From Rhodocyclaceae bacterium UBA5602 (GTDB lineage: Bacteria > Pseudomonadota > Gammaproteobacteria > Burkholderiales > Rhodocyclaceae), in contig DILC01000088.1 in the NCBI GenBank assembly GCA_002424865.1, positions 47,913 through 63,908 of the forward strand: 15,996 nucleotides of DNA. Direction: 5' to 3'. The notes under the pieces are model-generated. The model was not told the DNA's origin. It searched no databases and was given only the letters and a program-made list of their open reading frames with translations. The number at the start of each line of letters is the position of its first letter. The first letter of the stretch is position 1. Shown here piece by piece: positions 1 through 6,699 of the stretch. Made by a program: the position numbers and the translations under genes.

Positions 1-19
1 GAGGATGGGAGGGGCGGGT

Positions 20-115
20 TCATTTCCCAGCCCGTGATGCAATGCGGTTGACGAATTTCATGGTTTGGGGCGGCTCATCGAAACGATGAACGTTGGTGTT
101 CGGCAAGTCTAGCAT
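20..115 (-). other. Doubtful small open frame, 31 codons
   Basis: A minus-strand frame runs from ATG at 115 to TGA at 20-22 and gives a basic, soluble-looking 31-residue peptide starting MLDLPNTNVHRF and ending IASRAGK. The open frame extends upstream of this ATG without a stop for about 20 more codons. No Shine-Dalgarno sequence precedes the ATG. I do not recognise a family. It could be the eroded 3' end of a gene, a small protein, or chance. Confidence 0.15.
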
Positions 116-120
116 GGGAT

Positions 121-158
121 TTTTGTTGCATACCGGCATGTTTGATGCCACAACAAAA
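121..158. repeat. Imperfect hairpin (two nested inverted repeats)
   Basis: TTTTGTTG (121-128) pairs with CAACAAAA (151-158), and inside it GGCAT (135-139) pairs with ATGCC (145-149) around a 5-nt loop. The stems are separated by an asymmetric bulge of 6 and 1 nt. No T-run follows the GC-rich part on either strand, so a classic terminator is not supported. It may be a weak terminator of a gene left of the window or a protein site. Confidence 0.3.
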
Positions 159-236
159 TGCAGCAATACCCATAACCGGCGGACTCAACAGGATTCAACA
201 ATGAATATGGGGATAAATACATCATAGACAGATAAC

Positions 237-251
237 GCACCTGCATGGTGC
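237..251. promoter_or_regulatory. Putative NtrC (GlnG) enhancer site
   Basis: The sequence GCACCTGCATGGTGC fits the enterobacterial NtrC consensus GCACYANNNTGGTGC at every fixed position except one (T for A at position 6). The GCAC and GTGC arms keep the 7-nt spacing. Its centre lies about 140 bp upstream of the start predicted from the sigma-54 promoter at 358-373, a usual distance for an enhancer bound by NtrC. Only one good site is visible; a second, which is common, was not found. Confidence 0.6.
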
Positions 252-357
252 ATCAGCAATTTGTCACACATCATTGCAGTGCATTACCACACGGCATATA
301 GGCAAAGGCAACCCAAGCATCCGGCTCAGTCACTGATAAATTTTAATAATTTCAAGA

Positions 358-373
358 TGGCACGGTCTTCGCT
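358..373 (+). promoter_or_regulatory. Sigma-54 (-24/-12) promoter of the porin-glnK-amtB operon
   Basis: TGGCACGGTCTTCGCT matches the RpoN consensus TGGCACGNNNNTTGCW with one mismatch (TCGC for TTGC). The invariant GG and GC doublets are separated by exactly 10 bases. Transcription would start near 384, giving a leader of about 38 nt before the porin ATG at 422. RpoN control of glnK-amtB through NtrC is well established in proteobacteria, and the upstream NtrC-like palindrome supports it here. Confidence 0.8.
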
Positions 374-421
374 TAAATCCATTTGCGTTTTAACCCGTTA
401 TCAACTTTTAGGAGCTTGACC

Positions 422-1198
422 ATGAAAAAAATCCTGACTATTGCCGCTGCCGCCAGTGTTCTCTCCCTCCCCATGCTGGCCATTGCTGACGATGCGCCCT
501 ACACATTCACCGGCAATGTCACGCTTGCATCCGAGTATATTTATCGCGGCATTGAACAAACGGCTGGCAAACCAGCCATCCAGGGCGGTTTCGACTTTGC
601 CCACTCAAGCGGCTTTTATCTTGGCGTGTGGGGCTCCAACATCTCCTGGATCAGCGATGGCCTGCCCGGGACAACTGCCAGCGTCGAAATGGACGTCTAT
701 GGCGGCTACAAAAACACCTTTGCCGGTGGCGATTGGAACTACGATATCGGCGTGCTCTCCTACGTTTACCCTGTGTCCAACTTCCCGGCCAATACGACCA
801 AACCGGATACCACCGAAGTTTATGGCGCAATCGGCTGGAAATGGCTGACGCTGAAATACTCCCATGTGGTATCCAGCCATATTTTTGGCTTCAATAGCGC
901 AACCGGGGGCGATACACGCAACAGTGGCTATGTAGACCTGACGGGAACATACGACCTGGGCAGCGGCTGGGGCGTTTCCGGCCACGTAGGCCATCAAAAA
1001 ATCAAGGACTTTAGCGATGCCTCCTACACGGACTACAAAATTGGCGCCACCAAGGACGTGGGTCTGGGCACCGTTGGCTTGTACTACTCGGACACCAATG
1101 CCAAGTCTTGCGGTGACGCCACGCCGGTCTATTGCAACTTGAATAATCGTGACCTGGGCAAAGGCCGGGTTGTCCTCACCTTTTCCAAGAGCCTGTAA
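422..1198 (+). CDS. TorF family putative porin
   Basis: A 258-residue outer-membrane protein of the TorF/Gcw_chp family (TIGR02001). It starts with a clear Sec signal peptide: MKK, a hydrophobic core (about residues 5-18) and probable cleavage after the Ala-Asp region near residue 21. The mature part alternates aromatic, glycine and polar residues as in beta-barrels. It includes the family-typical start TGNVTLASEYIYRGIEQT, and it ends in a short beta strand (VVLTFSKSL). ATG 422 is chosen because AGGAG lies 7 nt upstream. An in-frame ATG at 383 would sit at or before the predicted sigma-54 start (about 384) and would bury the signal peptide. Homologues often precede glnK-amtB, as here (glnK starts 42 bp on), so it is probably induced by nitrogen limitation. 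Its substrate is unknown; passage of ammonium or small nitrogen compounds is inference. Confidence 0.88.
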   Translation: MKKILTIAAAASVLSLPMLAIADDAPYTFTGNVTLASEYIYRGIEQTAGKPAIQGGFDFAHSSGFYLGVWGSNISWISDGLPGTTASVEMDVYGGYKNTFAGGDWNYDIGVLSYVYPVSNFPANTTKPDTTEVYGAIGWKWLTLKYSHVVSSHIFGFNSATGGDTRNSGYVDLTGTYDLGSGWGVSGHVGHQKIKDFSDASYTDYKIGATKDVGLGTVGLYYSDTNAKSCGDATPVYCNLNNRDLGKGRVVLTFSKSL

Positions 1199-1240
1199 CT
1201 TTCATACAGCCGGTTATAAACCCTTCAAAAAGGATCCATC

Positions 1241-1579
1241 ATGAAACTTATCACTGCCATCATCAAGCCATTCAAGCTTGATGAAGTGCGTGAAGCCTTG
1301 GCCACCGTTGGCGTGCAAGGCATCACGGTCACCGAAGTCAAAGGCTTTGGACGGCAAAAAGGCCACACCGAGCTGTATCGCGGCGCGGAATATGTGGTCG
1401 ACTTTCTGCCCAAGGTCAAAGTAGAAGCCGCCGTTGACGATGCCATCGTTGATCAAGTCGTCGAAGCCCTGGAAAAGTCGGCGCGTACCGGCAAAATCGG
1501 TGACGGCAAGATTTTCGTTTACACCTTGGAACAAGTTATCCGTATCCGCACCGGTGAAACCGGTGAGGCTGCGCTTTAA
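1241..1579 (+). CDS. glnK: Nitrogen regulatory protein P-II (GlnK type)
   Basis: A 112-residue trimeric signalling protein that senses 2-oxoglutarate, ATP/ADP and, through uridylylation, glutamine. All family landmarks are present: the MKLITAIIKPFKLDEVREAL start, a T-loop with the uridylylation site Tyr51 in YRGAEYVVDF, the B-loop TGKIGDGKIF (83-92), and the C-terminal RIRTGE (Arg101, Arg103). Length is canonical. AAGGA sits just before the ATG. The gene lies directly before amtB (11 bp between stop and start), which marks it as the GlnK paralogue that plugs AmtB from the cytoplasmic side when nitrogen is plentiful. GlnB cannot be fully excluded from sequence alone, but the context and the sigma-54 operon favour GlnK. 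Confidence 0.95.
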   Translation: MKLITAIIKPFKLDEVREALATVGVQGITVTEVKGFGRQKGHTELYRGAEYVVDFLPKVKVEAAVDDAIVDQVVEALEKSARTGKIGDGKIFVYTLEQVIRIRTGETGEAAL

Positions 1580-1589
1580 GGGGAACGCC

Positions 1590-3104
1590 ATGAAGAAACT
1601 ACTTGCCATCCTGCTCGCCGCTTGCGCTATTGGCGCCACAGGCAGCGGCAGCATCGCGCGGGCTGAAGAGCCTGCCTCGCCAGCAACCAGCGCCGAAGTT
1701 AAAACCGATGCCGCTGCCCCTGCTGCCGTACCCGTAGCCGCGACCGCAGCTGAAACGCCAGCCGCTGCCCCGGCACTCGTGCCAGATAAAGGCGATACCG
1801 CCTGGATGATGATGTCGACAGCCCTGGTGCTGCTGATGTCGGTGCCGGCCTTGGCCTTGTTTTATGGCGGCCTGGTACGCTCCAAAAACATGCTCTCCGT
1901 GTTGATGCAAGTTTTTGTGGTGTTCTCGCTCATTACCGTGCTGTGGTGCGTGTATGGCTATAGCCTGGCATTCACCGAGGGCAACGCGTTTATCGGCGGC
2001 TTTGACCGGCTCTTCCTCAAAGGCCTGTTCGATGCATCCACCGGCACCTTTGCGCTGGGCGCAACATTCAGCAAAGCCACGCCCATGTACGAGATCGTGT
2101 TCGTTGCCTTCCAGGCCACGTTCGCCGCCATCACCCTGTGCTTGATTTTCGGCTCGCTCGTAGAACGCGTCAAATTTTCAGCTATCCTGATTTTCTCCGT
2201 GATCTGGTTCACCATCAGCTACATCCCCATAGCGCACATGGTCTGGTTCTGGATGGGGCCTGATGCCTATACCGCCGCCAATGGGGTGGATGCGCTGAAC
2301 GCCAAGGCCGGTTTGCTCTGGCAGTGGGGCGCGCTGGACTTTGCCGGTGGTACTGTCGTACACATCAATGCCGGTGTTGCAGGCTTGGTAGGCGCTTACA
2401 TGCTCGGCAAACGCATCGGTTTTGGCAAGGAAGCGATGTCGCCGCACAGCCTGACCATGACCATGATTGGCGCTTCCATGCTGTGGTTTGGCTGGTTTGG
2501 CTTCAATGCAGGTTCCGCTTTGGAAGCGAACGGTTCCGCTGCCCTGGCCTTCATGAACACCTTCCTGGCAACGGCTTGCGCCGTGTTGTCCTGGGTCTTT
2601 ACCGAGTGGCTCATCAAAGGCAAACCTTCCATGCTGGGCGCAGCATCCGGTGCGGTTGCAGGCCTGGTGGCCATCACGCCAGCAGCCGGCAACGTCGGCA
2701 TTCCCGGTGCATTTGCCATCGGCTTTTTGGTTGGCCCCTTGTGCTTCTGGGGTGTGACGGGCTTGAAGAAAATGCTCAAAGCGGACGATGCGCTGGATGT
2801 CTTCGGTGTGCATGCGCTGGGCGGCATTTTCGGCGCCCTCATGACGGGCGTATTCAATGCCCCCAGCCTTGGCGGCCCTGGCTTTTACAACAACTGGTTC
2901 GACATGCAGGCAGGCTATGGCAGCATCCTGGATCAAGTCCTCATCCAGGCCAAAGCCGTCGGCTTGACCGTGGTCTGGACTGCCGTGTCCGCATTCATCG
3001 CCTTCAAGATCGCTGACATCATGGTCGGCTTGCGTGTCTCGGAAGACGAAGAGCGTGAAGGCCTGGATATTACGTCACACGGTGAAGTGGCTTATCACGA
3101 CTAA
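1590..3104 (+). CDS. amtB: Ammonium transporter AmtB, with signal peptide and Ala/Pro-rich linker
   Basis: A 504-residue ammonium channel of the inner membrane. Residues 1-25 form a signal peptide (MKKLLAILLAAC...ARA). Residues 26-65 are a periplasmic Ala/Pro/Glu/Thr-rich stretch, and then about 11 membrane helices follow. Key features are FYGGLVRSKN (91-100), the family signature DFAGGTVVHINAG (250-262) with the first pore histidine His258, and the second pore histidine His408 in FGVHALGG. The cytoplasmic tail ends GLDITSHGEVAYHD, which is typical of the GlnK-binding form. ATG 1590 follows AGGGGAACGCC, 11 bp after the glnK stop. A longer frame opening at 1434 merely overlaps glnK out of frame. 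Translation is probably coupled to glnK, and the transcript ends at the terminator at 3141-3170. Confidence 0.96.
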   Translation: MKKLLAILLAACAIGATGSGSIARAEEPASPATSAEVKTDAAAPAAVPVAATAAETPAAAPALVPDKGDTAWMMMSTALVLLMSVPALALFYGGLVRSKNMLSVLMQVFVVFSLITVLWCVYGYSLAFTEGNAFIGGFDRLFLKGLFDASTGTFALGATFSKATPMYEIVFVAFQATFAAITLCLIFGSLVERVKFSAILIFSVIWFTISYIPIAHMVWFWMGPDAYTAANGVDALNAKAGLLWQWGALDFAGGTVVHINAGVAGLVGAYMLGKRIGFGKEAMSPHSLTMTMIGASMLWFGWFGFNAGSALEANGSAALAFMNTFLATACAVLSWVFTEWLIKGKPSMLGAASGAVAGLVAITPAAGNVGIPGAFAIGFLVGPLCFWGVTGLKKMLKADDALDVFGVHALGGIFGALMTGVFNAPSLGGPGFYNNWFDMQAGYGSILDQVLIQAKAVGLTVVWTAVSAFIAFKIADIMVGLRVSEDEEREGLDITSHGEVAYHD

Positions 3105-3140
3105 GCTGATTCAACGCCTTAAGCTGCAGCAACAAGCCAA

Positions 3141-3170
3141 GGGCGCTCTTGCGGAGAGCGCCCTTTTTTT
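3141..3170 (+). terminator. Intrinsic terminator of the porin-glnK-amtB operon
   Basis: GGGCGCTC (3141-3148) and GAGCGCCC (3156-3163) form a perfect 8-bp GC-rich stem with a 7-nt loop, followed at once by seven T residues. It lies 36 bp after the amtB stop. It is a textbook rho-independent terminator on the plus strand. Confidence 0.93.
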
Positions 3171-3176
3171 CGTCCT

Positions 3177-3197
3177 GAATATCCAAACCGGATATTC
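3177..3197. repeat. 8-bp inverted repeat after the amtB terminator
   Basis: GAATATCC (3177-3184) and GGATATTC (3190-3197) are perfect reverse complements around a 5-nt loop. It sits between the amtB terminator and a second, larger hairpin. There is no T-run on either strand. Confidence 0.6.
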
Positions 3198-3200
3198 AGT

Positions 3201-3240
3201 CCGGAAACCGCCATTGGACGCGGAAAACGGCGGTTTCCGG
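3201..3240. repeat. Perfect 12-bp inverted repeat between convergent genes
   Basis: CCGGAAACCGCC (3201-3212) and GGCGGTTTCCGG (3229-3240) are exact reverse complements with a 16-nt spacer. It lies 12 bp beyond the stop of the minus-strand dehydrogenase. It may terminate or protect that mRNA, but no T-run follows on the minus strand. Confidence 0.65.
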
Positions 3241-3251
3241 GTTCAAGACGG

Positions 3252-4226
3252 CTACGCCAATACCTCAGGGTTAACGCAGTCTCCCGGCCGCGCGCCAGTC
3301 AACGCCGCAATCAAGTTATCCACGGCGCGCATGCCCATGGCCATGCGCGCTTGCCGTGAAGCGGAGCCGATATGCGGCGTGAGCACCACGTTATCCAGGC
3401 TCAGGAAGTCCGGATTGAATTTTGGCTCGCCTTCAAACACATCAACGCCTGCGCCACAAAGTCGGCGCTCGCGCAACGCCGCAATCAAGGCCGCATCATC
3501 CACAATCCCGCCGCGCGCCACGTTGATCAGATGCGCCGTGGGTTTCATCAGGCCTAACTCGGCGGCGCCAATGTAGTGATGCACGGCAGGCGAATACGGC
3601 AGCAGTAGCACGACAAAATCCGCCTCGCGTAGCAGGGCGTCCTTTTCCACCCAGCTGGCTTGATATTTTGCCTCAACATCAGCGGCCAAAGGCGTCCGGT
3701 TGTGATAGATCGTCTTCATGCCAAACCCCGTGGCACGCCGCGCCAGCGCTTGGCCTATGCGCCCCATGCCAATAATGCCCAAGGTGGCGCCATGCACGTC
3801 CGTGCCCAGCCATAAGTCATAACGCCAGGCGCCCCACTGCCCTTCGCGCAGCCAGCGCTCGGCCATCGGCAAGCGCCGTGCCGCAGCCATCAACAAAGCC
3901 CAGGCCAGATCGGCCGTGGTTTCGGTTAACACATCCGGGGTGTTGGTCACCATAATGCCCGCCTTGGTGCAGGCGGCCACATCAATGTTGTTATAGCCCA
4001 CGCCCACGTTGCACACCGCTTTTAATGCGCGTGCTTCGGCAATGGTTTCCGCTGGCAAAGGGTCGGCTACCGAGAGCAATAAGCCTGCCTTATCTTTTAG
4101 CCGCGCTTTTAATTCTTCTGGCGGCAATCCCTCATTGCTGTCGTGATTATCCACCTCAAAGTATTCCTGCAAGCGGGTAACCAGCTCAGGGAAAAAGTGA
4201 CGGGTAACAAGAACGCTAGGCTTCAT
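3252..4226 (-). CDS. D-2-hydroxyacid dehydrogenase (glyoxylate/hydroxypyruvate reductase-like)
   Basis: A 324-residue NAD(P)H-dependent oxidoreductase of the D-isomer-specific 2-hydroxyacid dehydrogenase family. It probably reduces glyoxylate, hydroxypyruvate or 2-ketogluconate in the cytoplasm. Visible landmarks are the substrate loop VGVGYNNID (74-82), NTPDVLTETTADLAWALLM (95-113, typical of the GhrB/TkrA branch), the Rossmann motif GMGRIG (153-158), Arg238 in NVARGG, Glu267 in FEGEP, and His285 in TPHIGSAS, which make up the catalytic Arg-Glu-His set. The start at 4226 is preceded by a GAGGT ribosome site. The frame stays open upstream to 4520 but that part overlaps mscL. It is divergent from mscL and stands alone. 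The exact substrate cannot be read from the sequence. Confidence 0.92.
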   Translation of the reverse strand: MKPSVLVTRHFFPELVTRLQEYFEVDNHDSNEGLPPEELKARLKDKAGLLLSVADPLPAETIAEARALKAVCNVGVGYNNIDVAACTKAGIMVTNTPDVLTETTADLAWALLMAAARRLPMAERWLREGQWGAWRYDLWLGTDVHGATLGIIGMGRIGQALARRATGFGMKTIYHNRTPLAADVEAKYQASWVEKDALLREADFVVLLLPYSPAVHHYIGAAELGLMKPTAHLINVARGGIVDDAALIAALRERRLCGAGVDVFEGEPKFNPDFLSLDNVVLTPHIGSASRQARMAMGMRAVDNLIAALTGARPGDCVNPEVLA

Positions 4227-4340
4227 GGTGACCTCTTTTCTGTGTAATAAGCGAATAAAGCACAAACAAATATGCTGCTGTATATTATTCCAAGGCAAAA
4301 ATATCTGCTTTAACCTGTTGCAAAACCTGAGGATATTTTC
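4227..4340. promoter_or_regulatory. Divergent promoter region, dehydrogenase / mscL
   Basis: These 114 AT-rich bases separate two divergent genes and must hold promoters for both. A TATATTAT stretch (about 4281-4288) is a plausible -10 element for mscL, but no convincing -35 partner is visible and the assignment is weak. The mscL ribosome site (GAGGA) lies about 9 nt before its ATG. Confidence 0.4.
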
Positions 4341-4769
4341 ATGGGCATGGTGCAAGAATTTCGTGATTTTGCCATCAAGGGCAATGTGCTTGATTTGGCG
4401 GTCGGCGTCATCATAGGCGGCGCTTTTGGAAGAATTGTCGACTCGCTCGTTAAAGACATCATCATGCCCTTGATTGGCAAATTGATTGGCAATGTGAACT
4501 TCACCGAAATGTATTTTCAACTCTCACCGCCCGCCAAGGCACTGGCAGGCCCGGCGACTTATGAGTCACTCACCAAGGCGGGCGCATCGCTTTTGGCTTA
4601 CGGCAACTTCCTGACCATTTCATTAAACTTTATCATCCTCTCCTTTGTGATTTTTCAGATGGTCAAGATCGTCAACCGCTTAAAAGGCGCCGCACCCGAG
4701 CCAGCCCCCGCCGTAACACCGGAAGATATTTTGTTGCTGCGTGAAATTCGCGACAACCTGAAAAAATAA
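4341..4769 (+). CDS. mscL: Large-conductance mechanosensitive channel MscL
   Basis: A 142-residue inner-membrane channel that opens under membrane tension and protects the cell from hypo-osmotic shock. The N-terminal amphipathic helix and first membrane helix read MVQEFRDFAIKGNVLDLAVG and then VIIGGAFGRIVDSLVKDIIMPLIG, the most conserved part of the family. A periplasmic loop (about 52-82) follows, then the second membrane helix (about 85-112). The C-terminal cytoplasmic helix ends LLLREIRDNLKK. Length is normal (family about 130-150). It is monocistronic, between a divergent dehydrogenase and its own terminator at 4793-4833. Confidence 0.96.
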   Translation: MGMVQEFRDFAIKGNVLDLAVGVIIGGAFGRIVDSLVKDIIMPLIGKLIGNVNFTEMYFQLSPPAKALAGPATYESLTKAGASLLAYGNFLTISLNFIILSFVIFQMVKIVNRLKGAAPEPAPAVTPEDILLLREIRDNLKK

Positions 4770-4792
4770 GCCGCCATCCGGCCACACACCGC

Positions 4793-4833
4793 AAAAAACC
4801 ACGGTACGGCAATCCATCGTGCCGTGGTTTTTT
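4793..4833. terminator. Bidirectional intrinsic terminator after mscL
   Basis: CCACGGTACG (4799-4808) pairs with CGTGCCGTGG (4818-4827), with one G-T wobble. Six A residues precede it and a six-T run follows, so it can work on both strands. It serves mscL on the plus strand. On the minus strand it lies 3 bp beyond the ancestral stop codon of the peroxiredoxin remnant, which it probably once served. Confidence 0.88.
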
Positions 4834-4835
4834 CA

Positions 4836-5072
4836 TCAGGTCATTTCTTTAAGCGCTTCAAATCCCCACCACTTCTTTGGCATGGCGCGAAGTGTCGACC
4901 TGCACATACGTTTTTGCAATTTTGCCTTGCGGATCAATTAAAAACGTATAGCGCTTGGCGTACTTCCATCCTGGTCGGGCAACGCAACTGCGGGCGTAGC
5001 GAGCAAGGTGCCCAGGCCATGGGCGCCAGGACAATCACCTGCTGGCCACGCAATCACCAACGGCGCAACCGC
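4836..5072 (-). pseudogene. Peroxiredoxin (AhpC/TSA, Bcp-like) gene remnant
   Basis: On the minus strand 4858-4968 encodes a clear C-terminal piece of a thioredoxin-fold peroxidase: WKYAKRYTFLIDPQGKIAKT, then a Val-Asp-Thr...His-Ala-Lys-Glu-Val-Val helix. Removing one base from the C4 run at 4864-4867 would restore VVGFEALKEMT and a stop at 4836-4838, right before the terminator. As it stands the frame stops early at 4858-4860. Just upstream, 4965-4982 encodes LPDQDG in another frame; this is a typical N-terminal peroxiredoxin motif. The roughly 90-100 residues that should lie between, including the peroxidatic cysteine, are missing. This fits an out-of-frame internal deletion plus a frameshift. 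The 90 bp up to the photolyase stop are in frame with LPDQDG but not recognisable. The true length and start are unknown. Confidence 0.65.
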
Positions 5073-6632
5073 CTATTCACCCACCCGCATTTTTACCCGC
5101 GAAAACCGTTGCAATGTACGTTCCCGCGCCGCGGCATGATCAACGACAGGTGGTGGATAATTCCCTGAATTTCCTGCTTCAGGTAACGCTACCGCAGAAT
5201 CAACCGCAGCCAATGGGTCCCGTTGCAGATCCCGTTGCGCTGACGCGCTTGGCGAGCCAGGCATTGTCCATGGCGCATGAATGTATTTTGTCGGCACAGC
5301 GGCCAATTCCGGCACAAAGCGCCGGATAAACACGCCTTGCGGATCGAATTTCCCGGACTGCGTGACCGGATTAAAAATGCGGAACCAGGGTTGCGCATCA
5401 CACCCCGTTGATGCCGCCCATTGCCAGCCGCCATTGTTCGCCGCCAGGTCGTAATCCAGCAAATGCCCAGCGAACCAAGCCTCACCCAAACGCCAGTCAA
5501 TCCCTAAATCCTTGGTCAAAAAGGAAGCGGTCAACATGCGCAAACGATTGTGCATCAAGCCGGCTTGCAAGAGTTGGCGCATCGCCGCATCCACCAAGGG
5601 ATAGCCTGTCCTGCCCTGTTGCCAAGCCGTTAACAATTCAGGCGCGTCATCCCACACCAGCGCATCCAGCGCGGGCTTGTACGCTGTTGTCACCACATGC
5701 GGCGCATGCCACAAGATCATCTGGTAAAAATCACGCCAGATCAATTCAGACAACCACGTTGCCGCCCCCCGGCCTGATTCAGCATGGGCATAGCGGGCCA
5801 GCTGCCTGATCGAGACTGTGCCAAAGCGCAGATGGGGCGACAGGCCTGAAGTGGCATTGGCCGCAGGAAAGTCGCGATCGCTGGCGTAATGGTCAATGCG
5901 CTCAGTAAAGGCCAGAAACAAACTGCGCGCGCCTTGCATGCCCGTTGGAATGCCCAGGCTGGAGAGATTGGTTGCCGCAAACCCTAATTGTTCCAGGGTT
6001 GGCAAGACTGGGTAATGAATCACGCCCTGTCCGGTTTTTTGCCCGGCGCCATTCATGCCAAGAGTAGCGGGCAAATCCGCTGGTGCTGCGGCCAGATGAT
6101 TTAGATAATGCGCCACCGGATAAGCCTGCAAATCAAAAGCGGTGACGCGTTGCAACCAGGCCGTTTTATATGGCGTGAATATTGAAAACGGCGTGCCTTG
6201 CCGGGTCAGAATTTCGTCGCAGTCAAAGATCACCTGGTCTTTGAAGCTTAGAAATGCTATCGGCTGCATGCCTTCCACCGTGCTGAGCGACTTTTTTACC
6301 GCCGCATCGCGCGCACGTGCCGCAGGTTCGTAATCCCTGTTGGCATACACGGCACCCACGCCCAAGGTTGCCGCCAAGGCGGGGACCGCAGCGACGGGAT
6401 CGCCATGCAAAACGATCAGCTCGCCACCCGCCGCATGCAAGGCGGCGGCCAATTCCTCCACTGCGCGCAGGATAAACTCCACGCGCCGATCAGCGCGCGG
6501 CAGCTTGTGCAAAATGCGGGGATCAAAAACAAACACGCAATACACCGCGTCGTGCGACTTTAAGGCGTGAAAGAGCGCTGCATGGTCTTCCACACGCAAA
6601 TCACGACGAAACCAAACAAGCGCGGAAGACAT
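5073..6632 (-). CDS. phrB: Deoxyribodipyrimidine photolyase (class I, FAD)
   Basis: A 519-residue flavoprotein that uses blue light to split cyclobutane pyrimidine dimers. The N-terminal antenna (Rossmann) domain begins ALVWFRRDLRVEDHAAL (4-20). The C-terminal FAD domain holds SGLSPHLRFG (262-271), the SELIWRDFY helix (295-303), RTGYPLVDAAMRQL (341-354), HNRLRM (361-366), and the FAD-binding NNGGWQWAASTGCDAQPWFR (399-418). The tail NYPPPVVDHAAARERTL is typical. Length is a little above the usual 470-480. The ATG at 6632 directly precedes the conserved start, with GGTGAG some 10 nt upstream. It is divergent from yqgE. A cryptochrome-like role is possible for this fold, but the match is to CPD photolyases. 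Confidence 0.93.
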   Translation of the reverse strand: MSSALVWFRRDLRVEDHAALFHALKSHDAVYCVFVFDPRILHKLPRADRRVEFILRAVEELAAALHAAGGELIVLHGDPVAAVPALAATLGVGAVYANRDYEPAARARDAAVKKSLSTVEGMQPIAFLSFKDQVIFDCDEILTRQGTPFSIFTPYKTAWLQRVTAFDLQAYPVAHYLNHLAAAPADLPATLGMNGAGQKTGQGVIHYPVLPTLEQLGFAATNLSSLGIPTGMQGARSLFLAFTERIDHYASDRDFPAANATSGLSPHLRFGTVSIRQLARYAHAESGRGAATWLSELIWRDFYQMILWHAPHVVTTAYKPALDALVWDDAPELLTAWQQGRTGYPLVDAAMRQLLQAGLMHNRLRMLTASFLTKDLGIDWRLGEAWFAGHLLDYDLAANNGGWQWAASTGCDAQPWFRIFNPVTQSGKFDPQGVFIRRFVPELAAVPTKYIHAPWTMPGSPSASAQRDLQRDPLAAVDSAVALPEAGNSGNYPPPVVDHAAARERTLQRFSRVKMRVGE

Positions 6633-6699
6633 GCTGGATGCTCACCAAAAGAAAATGAAAGGCAACTGAAGACAAGCGCAATGCATGATGCAATACATG

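Larger units (their letters stand above)
1..421. other. Non-coding leader region upstream of the porin-glnK-amtB operon
   Basis: No long open frame with a start codon and ribosome binding site is visible here. The first 120 bases hold a 31-codon minus-strand frame (20-115), described separately as doubtful. Bases 121-158 can fold into an imperfect hairpin. The right half carries an NtrC-like palindrome (237-251) and a sigma-54 promoter (358-373). The region is more AT-rich than its surroundings, as expected for a regulatory region. The gene to the left of the window is not seen. Confidence 0.7.

Noticed and set aside
383..421. Upstream ATG at 383 as the porin start
   Set aside because: It lies at the predicted sigma-54 transcript start, lacks a ribosome site and would place 13 residues before an obvious signal peptide; ATG 422 has AGGAG at good spacing.
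2178..2936. Long antisense open frame (252 codons) inside amtB
   Set aside because: It is fully opposite a certain gene, has no recognisable motifs and is rich in His, Gln, Cys and Arg, as expected for a mirror frame of GC-rich coding DNA.
4227..4520. N-terminal extension of the minus-strand dehydrogenase into mscL
   Set aside because: The conserved family start and the ribosome site fit ATG 4226; the extension overlaps mscL antisense and has no homology-like pattern.
4824..5168. Plus-strand open frame of 114 codons after mscL
   Set aside because: It is a mirror frame of the peroxiredoxin remnant and the photolyase 3' end; its composition (many Arg, Cys, Trp, Pro) is not protein-like.
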